From positions 62,001-126,000 of the forward strand of contig NZ_QGLP01000007.1 of assembly GCF_003202915.1 (NCBI RefSeq): a stretch of 64,000 nucleotides of DNA, given 5' to 3'. This stretch comes from Gilliamella apicola. Its GTDB lineage: Bacteria > Pseudomonadota > Gammaproteobacteria > Enterobacterales > Orbaceae. Shown one piece after another: positions 9,631 to 18,459 of this stretch. The position numbers were made by a program, and so were the translations under genes. The first letter of the stretch is position 1; each line of letters begins with the position of its first letter. The notes beneath the pieces are model-generated. The model worked only from the letters and a program-made list of their open reading frames with translations. It was not told the DNA's origin and searched no databases.

Positions 9631-10773
9631 TTAGGCTATCTTCTTAAATAGCTCAATAAGTTTTTGTTTATCAAAAAAGACGGGGTTAGCACCGGCACAA
9701 GCATCTTTCATTGAATTTTCTGCCAATAACTCAAAATCAGGATTATCCACGCCTAACTCCTTCAATGATTTAGGTATGCCGACTTCTTGTGCCAAATCTT
9801 CAATTCTTTTTATCACATAATCGACACATTCTTGGTCGGTTTTATCTTTAGTGTCAAATCCAATTGTTTCGGCAATCGCTCTAAATTTTTCTGGGGCATG
9901 TTTCGCATTCTCCTTTTCAACTACCGATAATAGCATCGCATTACAGACCCCATGAGGTAAATCATAAAGACCACCTAGTTGATGTGCCATCGCATGGACA
10001 TTACCTAAACCAGCATTACTAAAAGCAATACCGTTTAAAAAGCAGGCATAACTCATCTGCTCTCTGGCTTCAATATCGTTACCATTTTTAACCGCGAGCG
10101 CTAAATATTTAAAGGTTTGACCAATTGCATATAGTGCGGTCGAATCAGTGACATCCATCGCCCCTTTAGCAACCACCGCTTCTATTGCATGAGTTAACGC
10201 ATCCATACCGGTTGCTGCGGTTAAATTTGCTGGTTTAGAAATCATTAAATCGGGATCACTAACCGTTATTGATGCCAGTGTATTTGGATCGACCATAATC
10301 ATTTTTACGTGTCTGCTTTCATCAGTAATCACGTAATTGATGGTAACTTCGGCAGATGTACCTGCGGTGGTTGCTATTGCCACGATAGGTAAACATTTAT
10401 GTTTACTTTTATGCATCCCTTCATAGTCAGTAATTTTACCGCCATTCGTCGCTAACACCGCAACTGCTTTACCACAATCCTGAGGTGATCCACCACCAAT
10501 GGAAACCACAAAATCACATTTAGATTCTTGACATAATTTTAGTGCATTTTCAACATTAGCAACGGTAGGATTTGGTTTAACATCATAAAAAATAACCGAT
10601 TCAATCCCCTCTTTGGCTAAAATATCGACTACTCTATCTACCGTACCATTACCGACTAAAAACTTGTCACTAACCACAAATGCCTTTTGGCAATTTAGTT
10701 TTTTAACCGGTACCCCTAACTCAGATAGACATCCTTTTCCTAATAAATTAACGGGTGGAATGTAATAAATCAT
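9631..10773 (-). CDS. Iron-containing alcohol dehydrogenase, sugar-acid module 1
   Basis: A 380-residue group III iron-dependent alcohol dehydrogenase, cytoplasmic. The NAD-binding motif SIGGGSPQDC is at about 91-100. The four predicted metal ligands are Asp191, His195 (GMDALTHAIEA), His260 (NVHAMAH) and His274 (LPHGVCN). It resembles YiaY, DhaT and FucO; substrate is not readable from sequence. The neighbouring aldolase should release pyruvate plus a short aldehyde (glycolaldehyde for a pentonate), so reduction of that aldehyde with NADH is the likely job. It is divergent from the aldolase-MFS-dehydratase operon across 224 bp. Confidence 0.9.
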   Translation of the reverse strand: MIYYIPPVNLLGKGCLSELGVPVKKLNCQKAFVVSDKFLVGNGTVDRVVDILAKEGIESVIFYDVKPNPTVANVENALKLCQESKCDFVVSIGGGSPQDCGKAVAVLATNGGKITDYEGMHKSKHKCLPIVAIATTAGTSAEVTINYVITDESRHVKMIMVDPNTLASITVSDPDLMISKPANLTAATGMDALTHAIEAVVAKGAMDVTDSTALYAIGQTFKYLALAVKNGNDIEAREQMSYACFLNGIAFSNAGLGNVHAMAHQLGGLYDLPHGVCNAMLLSVVEKENAKHAPEKFRAIAETIGFDTKDKTDQECVDYVIKRIEDLAQEVGIPKSLKELGVDNPDFELLAENSMKDACAGANPVFFDKQKLIELFKKIA

Positions 10774-10903
10774 ATTTACCTCTTTAATTAATCATATTTC
10801 AAAAAAAATCCCACAAAAAGAACTTAATTTCATTATACGGAAAAAATAAACTTGCCGAAAAAATATTTTTTACAATGAGAGGAGGATCACAAAATTAATT
10901 TTC

Positions 10904-10931
10904 TTTTGAATTAATGCATTGCAATTCAAAA
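10904..10931. promoter_or_regulatory. Inverted repeat in the divergent promoter region of module 1
   Basis: TTTTGAATT at 10904-10912 and AATTCAAAA at 10923-10931 form perfect 9-bp arms separated by 10 bp. The repeat lies in the 224-bp gap between the divergent dehydrogenase and aldolase genes, a natural place for an operator of the nearby IclR regulator. It does not resemble the ATTCC-type sites upstream of rhmR, so the two regulators would have distinct sites. Regulator assignment is inference. Confidence 0.45.
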
Positions 10932-10997
10932 TTTTTTCCTCAATAATCCGTTCACAAGAAAGAAATAAAGTTCCATATTATGAACAAAGGAGAAAAA

Positions 10998-11915
10998 ATG
11001 AGTTTAGCAAAATTTAAAGGGATATTTCCACCCGTGCCGACAATTGTAGATAAACATGGGGAACTGGATAAAAAAGGAATGGCTAATCTATTAGATCATC
11101 TGATCGATAGTGAAGCTGATGGCGTTTTGATTTTAGGGAGTGGTGGTGAATTTTGTCATATGCCACCGAAACTACGACTTGAAGTTGCTGAATTTGCGGT
11201 AAAACATATCAATAAACGCATTCCAGTGATGATTGGAATATCCAGTCCAAGTACCAAAGAAACTATTCAATATGGTCAACATGCAGCACAAATAGGCGCA
11301 GATGCCGTTTTAGTGGTCAATCCATATTATGCTTTATTGAATAGTGATGCCATTTATCACCATTATAAAACTGTCGCTGAAAATCTTGATATACCAGTGC
11401 TACTTTACAATTTCCCGGCATTAACCGGCCAAGATATTGGTATTGATGTTATTACCCGATTAGCCAAGGAGCAGCCAAATATTATTGGTTTGAAAGACAC
11501 CATTGATAACATAAGCCATACCCGAGAAGTCATCAACAGAGTTCACGCCTTCCGTCCAGATTTTATCATCTTCAGTGGATTTGATGAATATATGTTAGAC
11601 ACGCTTATTCTTGGTGGTCATGGTGGCATTCCAGCAACATTTAATTTTGCCCCGAAAATTACCAAGGGAATTTATAAAGCATTCATTAAAAAAGATTACC
11701 AAACCGCATTTAAATTACAGCGTCAATTAGCAAAATTAATGCCGGTTTATGCGATTGAATCGCCTTTCTTTGGGGTTATTAAACAAGCTATCAAACTAAC
11801 TGGAGTAGATATTTCAACTGAGGTTTTGGCGCCGGTAACAAAATTACCAAAAAACAAAAAAGACCTATTAATTCAAGTATTAGAGTCTGCTCAAATTCCT
11901 ATTATAAATAAATAA
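10998..11915 (+). CDS. DHDPS-family 2-keto-3-deoxy-aldonate aldolase (YagE/YjhH-like)
   Basis: A 305-residue class I (Schiff-base) aldolase of the dihydrodipicolinate synthase superfamily. Catalytic elements are in place: LGSGGE at 47-51, Tyr137 in LLYNFPALTG and the Schiff-base Lys166 in IIGLKDT. The FPALTGQD and KDTIDN stretches match E. coli YjhH/YagE, which cleave 2-keto-3-deoxy-pentonate to pyruvate and glycolaldehyde. The start at 10998 follows AAGGAG by 5 nt; an in-frame ATG at 10980 lacks such a site. The MFS gene starts 14 bp after the stop, indicating an operon. A true lysine-pathway DapA is unlikely given the neighbours. Confidence 0.88.
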   Translation: MSLAKFKGIFPPVPTIVDKHGELDKKGMANLLDHLIDSEADGVLILGSGGEFCHMPPKLRLEVAEFAVKHINKRIPVMIGISSPSTKETIQYGQHAAQIGADAVLVVNPYYALLNSDAIYHHYKTVAENLDIPVLLYNFPALTGQDIGIDVITRLAKEQPNIIGLKDTIDNISHTREVINRVHAFRPDFIIFSGFDEYMLDTLILGGHGGIPATFNFAPKITKGIYKAFIKKDYQTAFKLQRQLAKLMPVYAIESPFFGVIKQAIKLTGVDISTEVLAPVTKLPKNKKDLLIQVLESAQIPIINK

Positions 11916-11929
11916 TTGGAGGCATCCAT

Positions 11930-13198
11930 ATGAATAATACAGAAGACAAAACAATTCCTAAAGGGCGTTGGAAACATATAATTCCGGCTACCATTCTGGT
12001 GTATATCGTGGCATATATGGACAGAACAAATATTGCCATTGGTATTGCTGGAGGAATGAATAAAGATTTAGGTATGACCGCGTCTTTCGCAGGTCTTGTC
12101 GCAGGGATCTTTTTTATTGGCTATATATTTTTACAAATTCCTGGTGGTCAAATCGCTGAACGCTATAGCGCCAAAAAATTTATCGCATGGACTATTGTTG
12201 TTTGGGGTGGTTTTGCTGCAATAACAGGATTTGTTCGAGATCCCATTCAATTACTTATCATACGTTTTATATTAGGGGTAGCTGAAGGGGGAGTATACCC
12301 TGCTATATTGGCATTGATTGGGCATTGGTTTCCAAATCATGAAAGAGCTAGAGCAATTGCATTTTTCCAAATGAATTTAGCGGCAGCATCTATCATTACC
12401 GGTCCATTATCTGGTTGGTTAATTGAAGCTTGGGGTTGGAGAGAAATGTTTATCATTGAAGGTATTATATCTTTAGCATTACTCTTTGTTTGGATGCCTC
12501 TTGTTTCTGATTATCCTCATCAAGCTAAATGGCTAGATCCTAAAGAATTAAATTGGTTAAACCAACAATTTGCCGAAGATAAAGCGCTTATAAAATTAGA
12601 TGACAAAGCAAGTGTTAAAACAGTATTAAGTAGTATCAACTTATGGAAACTGGTTGCTATCTATTTCTTCTTCCAAATTGGTTTTTACGGTTTTGCCCTT
12701 TGGATGCCAATGTTAATTAAACAATTAACCGGTAGTGGTATGTCTATTGTTGGACTATTAACCGCGGCACCATACATTCTTTGTATATTTGGACAATACT
12801 ATATTGCTAAATTATGTGACCAAACCATGAATCGTAGGCTCTATACTGCAATTCCTATGATTGGGTTTGCTGTATGTTTAACGTTATCTATATTATTAGA
12901 AAACAGTACATGGCTTGCTTATGGAATGATGGTTTTATGTGGCTTTTTCCTACAAGCATACGCCGGCCCATTTTGGACATTACCACCACTATTATTCCCA
13001 TCAAATGTTTTAGGTGGAGTACGAGGAACAATCAATGCCCTTGGTAATCTAGGAGGATTTATCGGGCCATATCTAGTTGGTTTATTAACCGTTACCGTAA
13101 GTAAAAATGCAGGACTATATACCTTAGTTGGGGCTTTAATCATTGCAATTATTCTATTATTCACGCTACCTGCTGTAACAGCAAAACCAACAAAATAA
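11930..13198 (+). CDS. MFS transporter, ACS family (sugar-acid importer), module 1
   Basis: A 422-residue, 12-helix inner-membrane carrier of the anion:cation symporter family (relatives GudP, ExuT, PhtT). Visible signatures are the YMDRTNI motif in the first helix, AEGGVYPAILALIGHWFP in helix 4, and the central cytoplasmic loop around DYPHQAKWL. The 14-bp spacing after the aldolase and 27 bp before the dehydratase place it in one operon. Proton-coupled uptake of an aldonate is the expected role; the exact substrate cannot be read. Confidence 0.88.
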   Translation: MNNTEDKTIPKGRWKHIIPATILVYIVAYMDRTNIAIGIAGGMNKDLGMTASFAGLVAGIFFIGYIFLQIPGGQIAERYSAKKFIAWTIVVWGGFAAITGFVRDPIQLLIIRFILGVAEGGVYPAILALIGHWFPNHERARAIAFFQMNLAAASIITGPLSGWLIEAWGWREMFIIEGIISLALLFVWMPLVSDYPHQAKWLDPKELNWLNQQFAEDKALIKLDDKASVKTVLSSINLWKLVAIYFFFQIGFYGFALWMPMLIKQLTGSGMSIVGLLTAAPYILCIFGQYYIAKLCDQTMNRRLYTAIPMIGFAVCLTLSILLENSTWLAYGMMVLCGFFLQAYAGPFWTLPPLLFPSNVLGGVRGTINALGNLGGFIGPYLVGLLTVTVSKNAGLYTLVGALIIAIILLFTLPAVTAKPTK

Positions 13199-13225
13199 AA
13201 AATTAAAAAAGCATTGGAGGAAATT

Positions 13226-14938
13226 ATGCAACAAAAATGTAAATTTGCCAGGGATCTATGGTCACAATTAGATGCATTACGAATGGGCATGAATTATACC
13301 GTTGAAGATACTGAAAAACCACAAGTTCTTATTGATGACTGTTATGGAGAAAGTCATCCGGGTAGTTATCACCTCGATAGTTTAGGTTATGAAGTTGTTC
13401 TTGGCGTGCATGAACGAGGCGGTCGTTCAGTACGTAGCCATGTTACAGATATTTGTGATGGCTGGGGACAAGGTCATGATGGCATGAATTATATCTTAGC
13501 ATCAAGAGAAGCGATTGCTAATATGGTCGAAATTCATGGTTCTGTCATACCATATGATGCAGCAGTACTTATTTCTAGTTGTGATAAATCAGTACCTGCT
13601 CACCTTATTGCAGCTGCACGACTTGACATACCGTTAGTTCATGTTCCTGGTGGTTCAATGCGCCCTGCTCCTAATATGACGACATCAGACTTAGGCGGTG
13701 CCACTGCGCAATATAAAAAAGGTGAGATTGATATCAAACAAATTCAAACCTTACAAAGATGTGGTTGTCCTACCGCTGGTGCATGTCAATTCATGGGTAC
13801 CGCAAGTACAATGCAATGCATGTCAGAAGCACTCGGGTTAGCACTACCAGGAAGCGCATTAGCACCTTCGACCATGTCTGAAATTCGCAGGATGGCTAGA
13901 TCTGCTGGCCACCATGCCATGTATTTAGCCAAAGAAGGAATAACCTCTCGTAAAATACTTACACCTGCAGCATTTGAAAATGCCATTAAAGTACACGCAG
14001 CTATCAGTGGTAGTACAAATGCGCTGATTCATTTACCGGCTATCGCACATGCATCAGGATTTGAATTAACCGCAGATGTATTTGATCGCATTAATAATAC
14101 CGTACCATACCTTACCAATGTACAGCCAAGTGGAAAATACGTAACAGAACTATTATGGTTTGCCGGCGGTATTCCAATGGTTCAATGGATGATTAAGGAT
14201 TTACTCGATCTTGATGTAATGACAGTTACTGGCCAGTCTTTAGGTGATAATTTGGAAATGATGCAGCAAACCGGTTTCTTTGACCGTAATTTAGGCTATT
14301 TGCATAATTACAAATTAGAACGAAATGATTTAATTCGCCAACCTAACAAAGAAAAAATGGGATCCATCGCTGTTTTAAAAGGCAATATAGCGCCAGATGG
14401 TGCAGTTATAAAATATACTGCCTGTAGTCCTGATATGCATAAACATACTGGACCAGCCAAAGTTTATAATTCGGAAGAAGCAGCTCAAGAGGCTATTATT
14501 AATAATAAGGTTAATCCTGGTGATGTTATTTTCATTTGTTATGAAGGGCCAAAAGGTTCAGGTGCGCCAGAAATGCTAATGACCACAGATGCAATTGTCT
14601 TTGATAAGCGTCTTAATGGTAGTGTCGCATTGGTCACCGATGGACGTTTTTCGGGAGCAACACATGGTCCATGCATTGGTCACGTATCTCCTGAAGCGGC
14701 GGATGGCGGTCCAATTGCACTTGTTGAAGATAACGATATTGTCGAAATCGATGTGCATGCTAGAAAACTTAATATTATTGGTATTAATGGTGAAATTAAA
14801 TCTACAGAAGAAATTGCTGAAATATTTACTAAACGTAAGCAAAAATGGACACCTCCCGATTATTCAAAACGAAAAGGTGTATTTAAACAATATACAGAAA
14901 GAGCTAAATCATTAATGGCCGGTGCCTATATAGAATAA
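13226..14938 (+). CDS. IlvD/Edd-family aldonate dehydratase, module 1
   Basis: A 570-residue Fe-S dehydratase. Predicted cluster-ligand cysteines are Cys39 (DDCYGESH), Cys119 (SSCDKS) and Cys187 (AGACQFMGTA); the downstream NIAPDGAVIK and GPCIGHVSPEA motifs are also family hallmarks. It should remove water from an aldonate to give the 2-keto-3-deoxy acid used by the adjacent aldolase. It is clearly related to E. coli YjhG/YagF (D-xylonate dehydratases) but about 85 residues shorter, near the size of L-arabinonate dehydratases. Pentonate specificity is therefore inferred, not shown. GGAGG lies 5 nt before the chosen ATG. Confidence 0.85.
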   Translation: MQQKCKFARDLWSQLDALRMGMNYTVEDTEKPQVLIDDCYGESHPGSYHLDSLGYEVVLGVHERGGRSVRSHVTDICDGWGQGHDGMNYILASREAIANMVEIHGSVIPYDAAVLISSCDKSVPAHLIAAARLDIPLVHVPGGSMRPAPNMTTSDLGGATAQYKKGEIDIKQIQTLQRCGCPTAGACQFMGTASTMQCMSEALGLALPGSALAPSTMSEIRRMARSAGHHAMYLAKEGITSRKILTPAAFENAIKVHAAISGSTNALIHLPAIAHASGFELTADVFDRINNTVPYLTNVQPSGKYVTELLWFAGGIPMVQWMIKDLLDLDVMTVTGQSLGDNLEMMQQTGFFDRNLGYLHNYKLERNDLIRQPNKEKMGSIAVLKGNIAPDGAVIKYTACSPDMHKHTGPAKVYNSEEAAQEAIINNKVNPGDVIFICYEGPKGSGAPEMLMTTDAIVFDKRLNGSVALVTDGRFSGATHGPCIGHVSPEAADGGPIALVEDNDIVEIDVHARKLNIIGINGEIKSTEEIAEIFTKRKQKWTPPDYSKRKGVFKQYTERAKSLMAGAYIE

Positions 14939-14951
14939 AATTGATACAAAG

Positions 14952-14978
14952 TGCCACCTATCTACATTGGTGGCATTT
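14952..14978 (+). terminator. Terminator after the module 1 operon
   Basis: TGCCACC (14952-14958) and GGTGGCA (14969-14975) form a 7-bp GC-rich stem with a 10-nt loop, followed by TTTC, 13 bp after the dehydratase stop. The T-tract is short, so termination may be partial. Confidence 0.65.
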
Positions 14979-15141
14979 CAAATAATTCACGCTAAAATTT
15001 ACCTTTAACTATCTCAAATAATAACCTATTTTTTAATACTAAAAACTTATCTATAAAGTTATAGTAGTAGATATTATTGAGTAATAATGATTATACTACC
15101 TGTCTCACAATTAAAAATTATTTAAAAAAGCGAGAAACTAA

Positions 15142-15918
15142 GTGCTAGTAGCGAATAATAATGATGATAATCTTTTGCAAGATCTTATTATCTATTGGAC
15201 AAACCGAGCGAAAGGATACAGCCAAACTAACCAAGACGAACTGGCAACGGATAAAAGAAAAATCTGGCAAAAGTTAATCTTAAACCATGCTCCTAACAAA
15301 AATAAATTGCGGATATTAGACATTGGAACCGGTCCTGGTTTTTTGGCGATTACCTTAGCCTTAGCTGGCCATGAAGTAACCGCAGTTGATGTTACTCAAG
15401 CGATGATAGATCAAGCAAAAGACAATGCCTCTCAATATCGGGTAAAAGTGAATTTTGTTTTATCAGATGTTCATTGCTTACCGTTTGACGATAATCATTT
15501 TGATTTAATTGTGTTACGTAATGTAACCTGGAACCTAAGTAATCCCACAGTAGCTTATCAAGAATGGTTTCGGGTACTAAATTCTCAAGGAAAATTACTT
15601 AATTTTGATGCAAACTGGTACTTATTTCTTTTTAATAAAGATCTTCATTCACAATACATGCAAGACCGAGAAAATACAGCCAATTGTGGTATAGACGATC
15701 ATTATCGCCAAACCGATACCCACGAAATGGAACGGATCGCCAGATTACTACCGTTAAGTCAAAAAATCAGACCTGAATGGGATATGAATATCCTACAATC
15801 AATCGGCTATAAAAATATTCATATTCACAACGATATATCCAAGATAGTTTGGGATGAAATTGAACAAATTAATTATCATTCAACACCAATGTTTTTAATA
15901 ATGGCGGAAAAAGCGTAA
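15142..15918 (+). CDS. Class I SAM-dependent methyltransferase, substrate unknown
   Basis: A 258-residue Rossmann-fold methyltransferase (Methyltransf_11/25 type) with motif I ILDIGTGPGFLAI at about 57-69, the acidic strand-2 residue in VTAVDVT, and motif FDLIVLRNVTWNL. The N-terminal YWTNRAKGYSQ element occurs in a widespread but uncharacterised group in anaerobes. The GTG start at 15142 has only a weak purine-rich leader; a TTG about 11 codons later is the alternative. It lies alone between the two sugar-acid modules with over 200 bp upstream and 400 bp downstream, so it is not obviously in either operon. Target unknown. Confidence 0.78.
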   Translation: MLVANNNDDNLLQDLIIYWTNRAKGYSQTNQDELATDKRKIWQKLILNHAPNKNKLRILDIGTGPGFLAITLALAGHEVTAVDVTQAMIDQAKDNASQYRVKVNFVLSDVHCLPFDDNHFDLIVLRNVTWNLSNPTVAYQEWFRVLNSQGKLLNFDANWYLFLFNKDLHSQYMQDRENTANCGIDDHYRQTDTHEMERIARLLPLSQKIRPEWDMNILQSIGYKNIHIHNDISKIVWDEIEQINYHSTPMFLIMAEKA

Positions 15919-16145
15919 AAATATATTTCACATAGAAATATGATTACTTTAGTTATTGAGATTTTTTTAGTTACTGAGATTTCTTTGTAAAAATAATTAA
16001 GGCGTCTATACCATTACGCTAATATTTGAATATTATCTTATTGGCGACTATTAAATCGGTTTTAATTAAAAACGCTTCATGGTATCACTGCAATTTAAAG
16101 CACAATCCTCTCATTTGATATCTTTGATAAAGTTATCCATTTTAA

Positions 16146-16191
16146 ATTCCTCTATACTGGAATAAAACGAAAAATTCCAATATAGAGGAAT
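16146..16191. promoter_or_regulatory. Distal pair of putative RhmR operators
   Basis: Two 18-bp palindromes of the form ATTCC-N8-GGAAT occupy 16146-16163 (ATTCCTCTATACTGGAAT) and 16174-16191 (ATTCCAATATAGAGGAAT). Each is internally symmetric and they are near-exact reverse complements of each other (one mismatch), with centres 28 bp apart. IclR-family dimers bind palindromes of this kind. The 404-bp gap 15919-16322 holds these and the proximal pair; I see no gene in it. Confidence 0.7.
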
Positions 16192-16282
16192 AACCATTTG
16201 TTAATTATAAATTTTTTATGATCAACTTCACAATTATGCGATTAAATAGTTGTGCCCAGATTTGATAAACGTAAAATCGACC

Positions 16283-16320
16283 CATCCAATATACAGGATT
16301 AAAGTACAATATATAGGAAT
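16283..16320. promoter_or_regulatory. Proximal pair of putative RhmR operators covering the rhmR ribosome-binding site
   Basis: 16283-16300 (CATCCAATATACAGGATT) and 16303-16320 (AGTACAATATATAGGAAT, 15 of 18 identical to the 16174 site) repeat the upstream motif with 20 bp between centres. The last copy ends 2 bp before the rhmR ATG and includes its TAGGA ribosome-binding site, so occupancy would repress rhmR and everything downstream. Regulator identity is inferred from position. Confidence 0.68.
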
Positions 16321-16322
16321 GT

Positions 16323-17081
16323 ATGTCTAAAGTACCGGCTTTACAAAGAACAATAAAAATACTTAACTTTATCTCTTCTAAAGGAAGGTGTAGTGCTGCC
16401 GAAATAATCAGCAGTCTACAAATACCGAAAAGTTCCGCTTATCTTTTATTAGAAGAACTAAAGTCCTATCAATTTATTAAACAAGATCAGAATGGTGACT
16501 ATTTTTTATGGATCAAATTAGTCGAGTTAGGTGAACTTGCTTCAAATTGTTTTGATATTAGAGAAATAGCCAAAAAACATCTTGCCAGATTAACCAATAA
16601 CACCGGGCTTTTAACTCATTTAGGCATTTTAGACAATAAAACCGCTTACTATATTTTGAAATGTGAATCACACAGCACAATCAGTGTTCGTTCTTATGTA
16701 GGTAAACAAGTTTCCCTTTACCGTTCAGGGGTAGGTAAGTGCTTATTAGCCTTCCAACCAAGCGAAAAAATAACTGAAATCGTTAACCAGATTACCTTCG
16801 AACAAAAAACCGCAAATACAATTATGACATCGAGTTCACTACATACTGAACTGGCCAAGATTCGCCAACAAGGTTGTAGTTTTGATAATGAAGAAGATTA
16901 TATCAATATCAGATGTATAGCCGCACCTATATTTAATGCACAAAACAATATCGCAGCAGCAATATCAGCGGTAGGAACAACATTTCAAATAACCGACCAT
17001 GTATTACCGCAAATTACGATTAAAATCAAGGAGTGTGCAAAAGATATCTCAAAAGAATTGGGTTGTCTTATGTACGAATAA
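16323..17081 (+). CDS. rhmR: IclR-family regulator of L-rhamnonate genes
   Basis: A 252-residue IclR regulator with an N-terminal winged helix-turn-helix (GRCSAAEIISSLQIPKSSAYLLLEEL) and an effector domain carrying LYRSGVGKCLLAF and IRCIAAPIFNAQ. It immediately precedes rhmD (28 bp) in the same order as E. coli yfaX-yfaW-yfaV-yfaU, which identifies it as the rhmR/yfaX counterpart. Four palindromes upstream, one over its own ribosome-binding site, suggest autoregulation and control of the whole module. The likely effector is L-rhamnonate or 2-keto-3-deoxy-L-rhamnonate, by analogy only. Confidence 0.88.
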   Translation: MSKVPALQRTIKILNFISSKGRCSAAEIISSLQIPKSSAYLLLEELKSYQFIKQDQNGDYFLWIKLVELGELASNCFDIREIAKKHLARLTNNTGLLTHLGILDNKTAYYILKCESHSTISVRSYVGKQVSLYRSGVGKCLLAFQPSEKITEIVNQITFEQKTANTIMTSSSLHTELAKIRQQGCSFDNEEDYINIRCIAAPIFNAQNNIAAAISAVGTTFQITDHVLPQITIKIKECAKDISKELGCLMYE

Positions 17082-17109
17082 TTTTTGTAACTTTTAAAGG
17101 AGAAAGTAA

Positions 17110-18315
17110 ATGAAGCTACCAAAAATAAAAGAAGTACGAGCTTATTTTATGGGAGGAGCAACCGCCGAGAAAGGTAGTGGCGGGGCAGACTATCACGATC
17201 AGGGCGGCCACCACTGGATCGACGACCATATCGCCACGCCAATGAGTAAGTATAAAGAGTATGAGCAATCACGTCAATCTTTTGGTATTAACGTTCTTGG
17301 AACACTTATTGTCGAAGTTGAAGCTGATAATGGACAAATTGGATTTGCCGTATCAACCGGCGGAGAAATGGGATGTTTTATTGTTGAAAAACATCTAAAT
17401 AGATTTATTGAAGGAAAATGTGTTTCTGATATCAAACTAATTCACGACCAAATGATGAATGCCACCATGTATTATTCTGGTTCAGGTGGTTTAGTGATGA
17501 ACACGATATCATGTGTTGATTTAGCCCTTTGGGATCTATTTGGTAAAGTGACTGATCTACCTGTCTATAAATTATTAGGTGGTGCAGTTCGTGATGAAAT
17601 TCAATTTTATGCAACTGGTGCTCGCCCCGATTTGGCAAAAGAGATGGGCTTTATTGGTGGCAAGATGCCTACCCATTGGGGACCTAATGACGGTGATCAA
17701 GGTATCAAAAAAGATGCTCAAATGGTTGCCGACATGCGCGAAAAGTGCGGACCTGATTTTTGGCTCATGCTTGATTGCTGGATGAGTCAAGACGTAAATT
17801 ACGCCACAAAACTTGCTTATGCTTGTGCGCCTTATAACTTAAAATGGATTGAAGAATGTTTACCTCCGCAACAATATGAAGGATACCGAGAGTTAAAACG
17901 CAATGCACCGCCAGGAATGATGGTGACCTCTGGTGAACATCATGGAACAATTCAATCATTTAGAACATTATCTGAAACTGGAATTGATATCATGCAACCC
18001 GATGTTGGTTGGTGTGGTGGCTTAACCACCTTACTTGAAATTGCTGCAATTGCGAAATCAAAAGGACAGCTGGTCGTACCTCATGGTTCATCCGTTTATT
18101 CTCACCATGCAGTAATTACCTTTACAAATACCCCATTTAGTGAGTTTTTAATGACAAGTCCGGATTGTTCAACACTCCGTCCACAATTTGATCCAATATT
18201 GATTGATGAACCGGTTCCTGTAAATGGAAAAATTCATAAATCGGTACTGGATAAACCTGGATTTGGTGTTGAATTAAATCGTGAATGTAAATTAATTCGT
18301 CCTTATTCTCATTAA
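17110..18315 (+). CDS. rhmD: L-rhamnonate dehydratase
   Basis: This enolase-superfamily enzyme dehydrates L-rhamnonate to 2-keto-3-deoxy-L-rhamnonate. It has 401 residues. Predicted Mg2+ ligands are Asp222 (LMLDCWM), Glu248 (WIEECLPP) and Glu276 (SGEHHGT), and the catalytic dyad is Asp298 ([10 protein letters not shown]) with His325 (VVPHGSS). These sit at a constant offset of four from the residues known for the Salmonella enzyme. The lid-domain segment [17 protein letters not shown] is also characteristic. Operon context (rhmR before, rhmT and rhmA after) supports the assignment strongly. Confidence 0.95.
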   Translation: MKLPKIKEVRAYFMGGATAEKGSGGADYHDQGGHHWIDDHIATPMSKYKEYEQSRQSFGINVLGTLIVEVEADNGQIGFAVSTGGEMGCFIVEKHLNRFIEGKCVSDIKLIHDQMMNATMYYSGSGGLVMNTISCVDLALWDLFGKVTDLPVYKLLGGAVRDEIQFYATGARPDLAKEMGFIGGKMPTHWGPNDGDQGIKKDAQMVADMREKCGPDFWLMLDCWMSQDVNYATKLAYACAPYNLKWIEECLPPQQYEGYRELKRNAPPGMMVTSGEHHGTIQSFRTLSETGIDIMQPDVGWCGGLTTLLEIAAIAKSKGQLVVPHGSSVYSHHAVITFTNTPFSEFLMTSPDCSTLRPQFDPILIDEPVPVNGKIHKSVLDKPGFGVELNRECKLIRPYSH

Positions 18316-18319
18316 TTAT

Positions 18320-18411
18320 ATGAGGAAAAAGAAGTTTATTTATTGATTTATTGCAGTTTTAAAAGGAGTTTAAAACTGCGATTTTAGATTAAATAAAATT
18401 ATTTTCCTCAT
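18320..18411 (+). other. Nested inverted repeats between rhmD and rhmT
   Basis: An outer 10-bp pair (ATGAGGAAAA at 18320-18329 with TTTTCCTCAT at 18402-18411) encloses a perfect 11-bp hairpin (18353-18363 with 18369-18379) whose 5-nt loop is AGGAG. It lies in the 144-bp rhmD-rhmT gap. With no T-tract it is more likely an mRNA-stabilising or processing element, or an attenuator, than a plain terminator. Confidence 0.6.
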
Positions 18412-18459
18412 CTACACATTATTTATATCTCTGTCATTTTTATGGAGAGGGGGTTTTTT

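Noticed and set aside
15919-16145. Search for a tRNA or small ORF between the methyltransferase and the rhmR operators
   Set aside because: No cloverleaf and no ORF with a plausible ribosome-binding site was seen.
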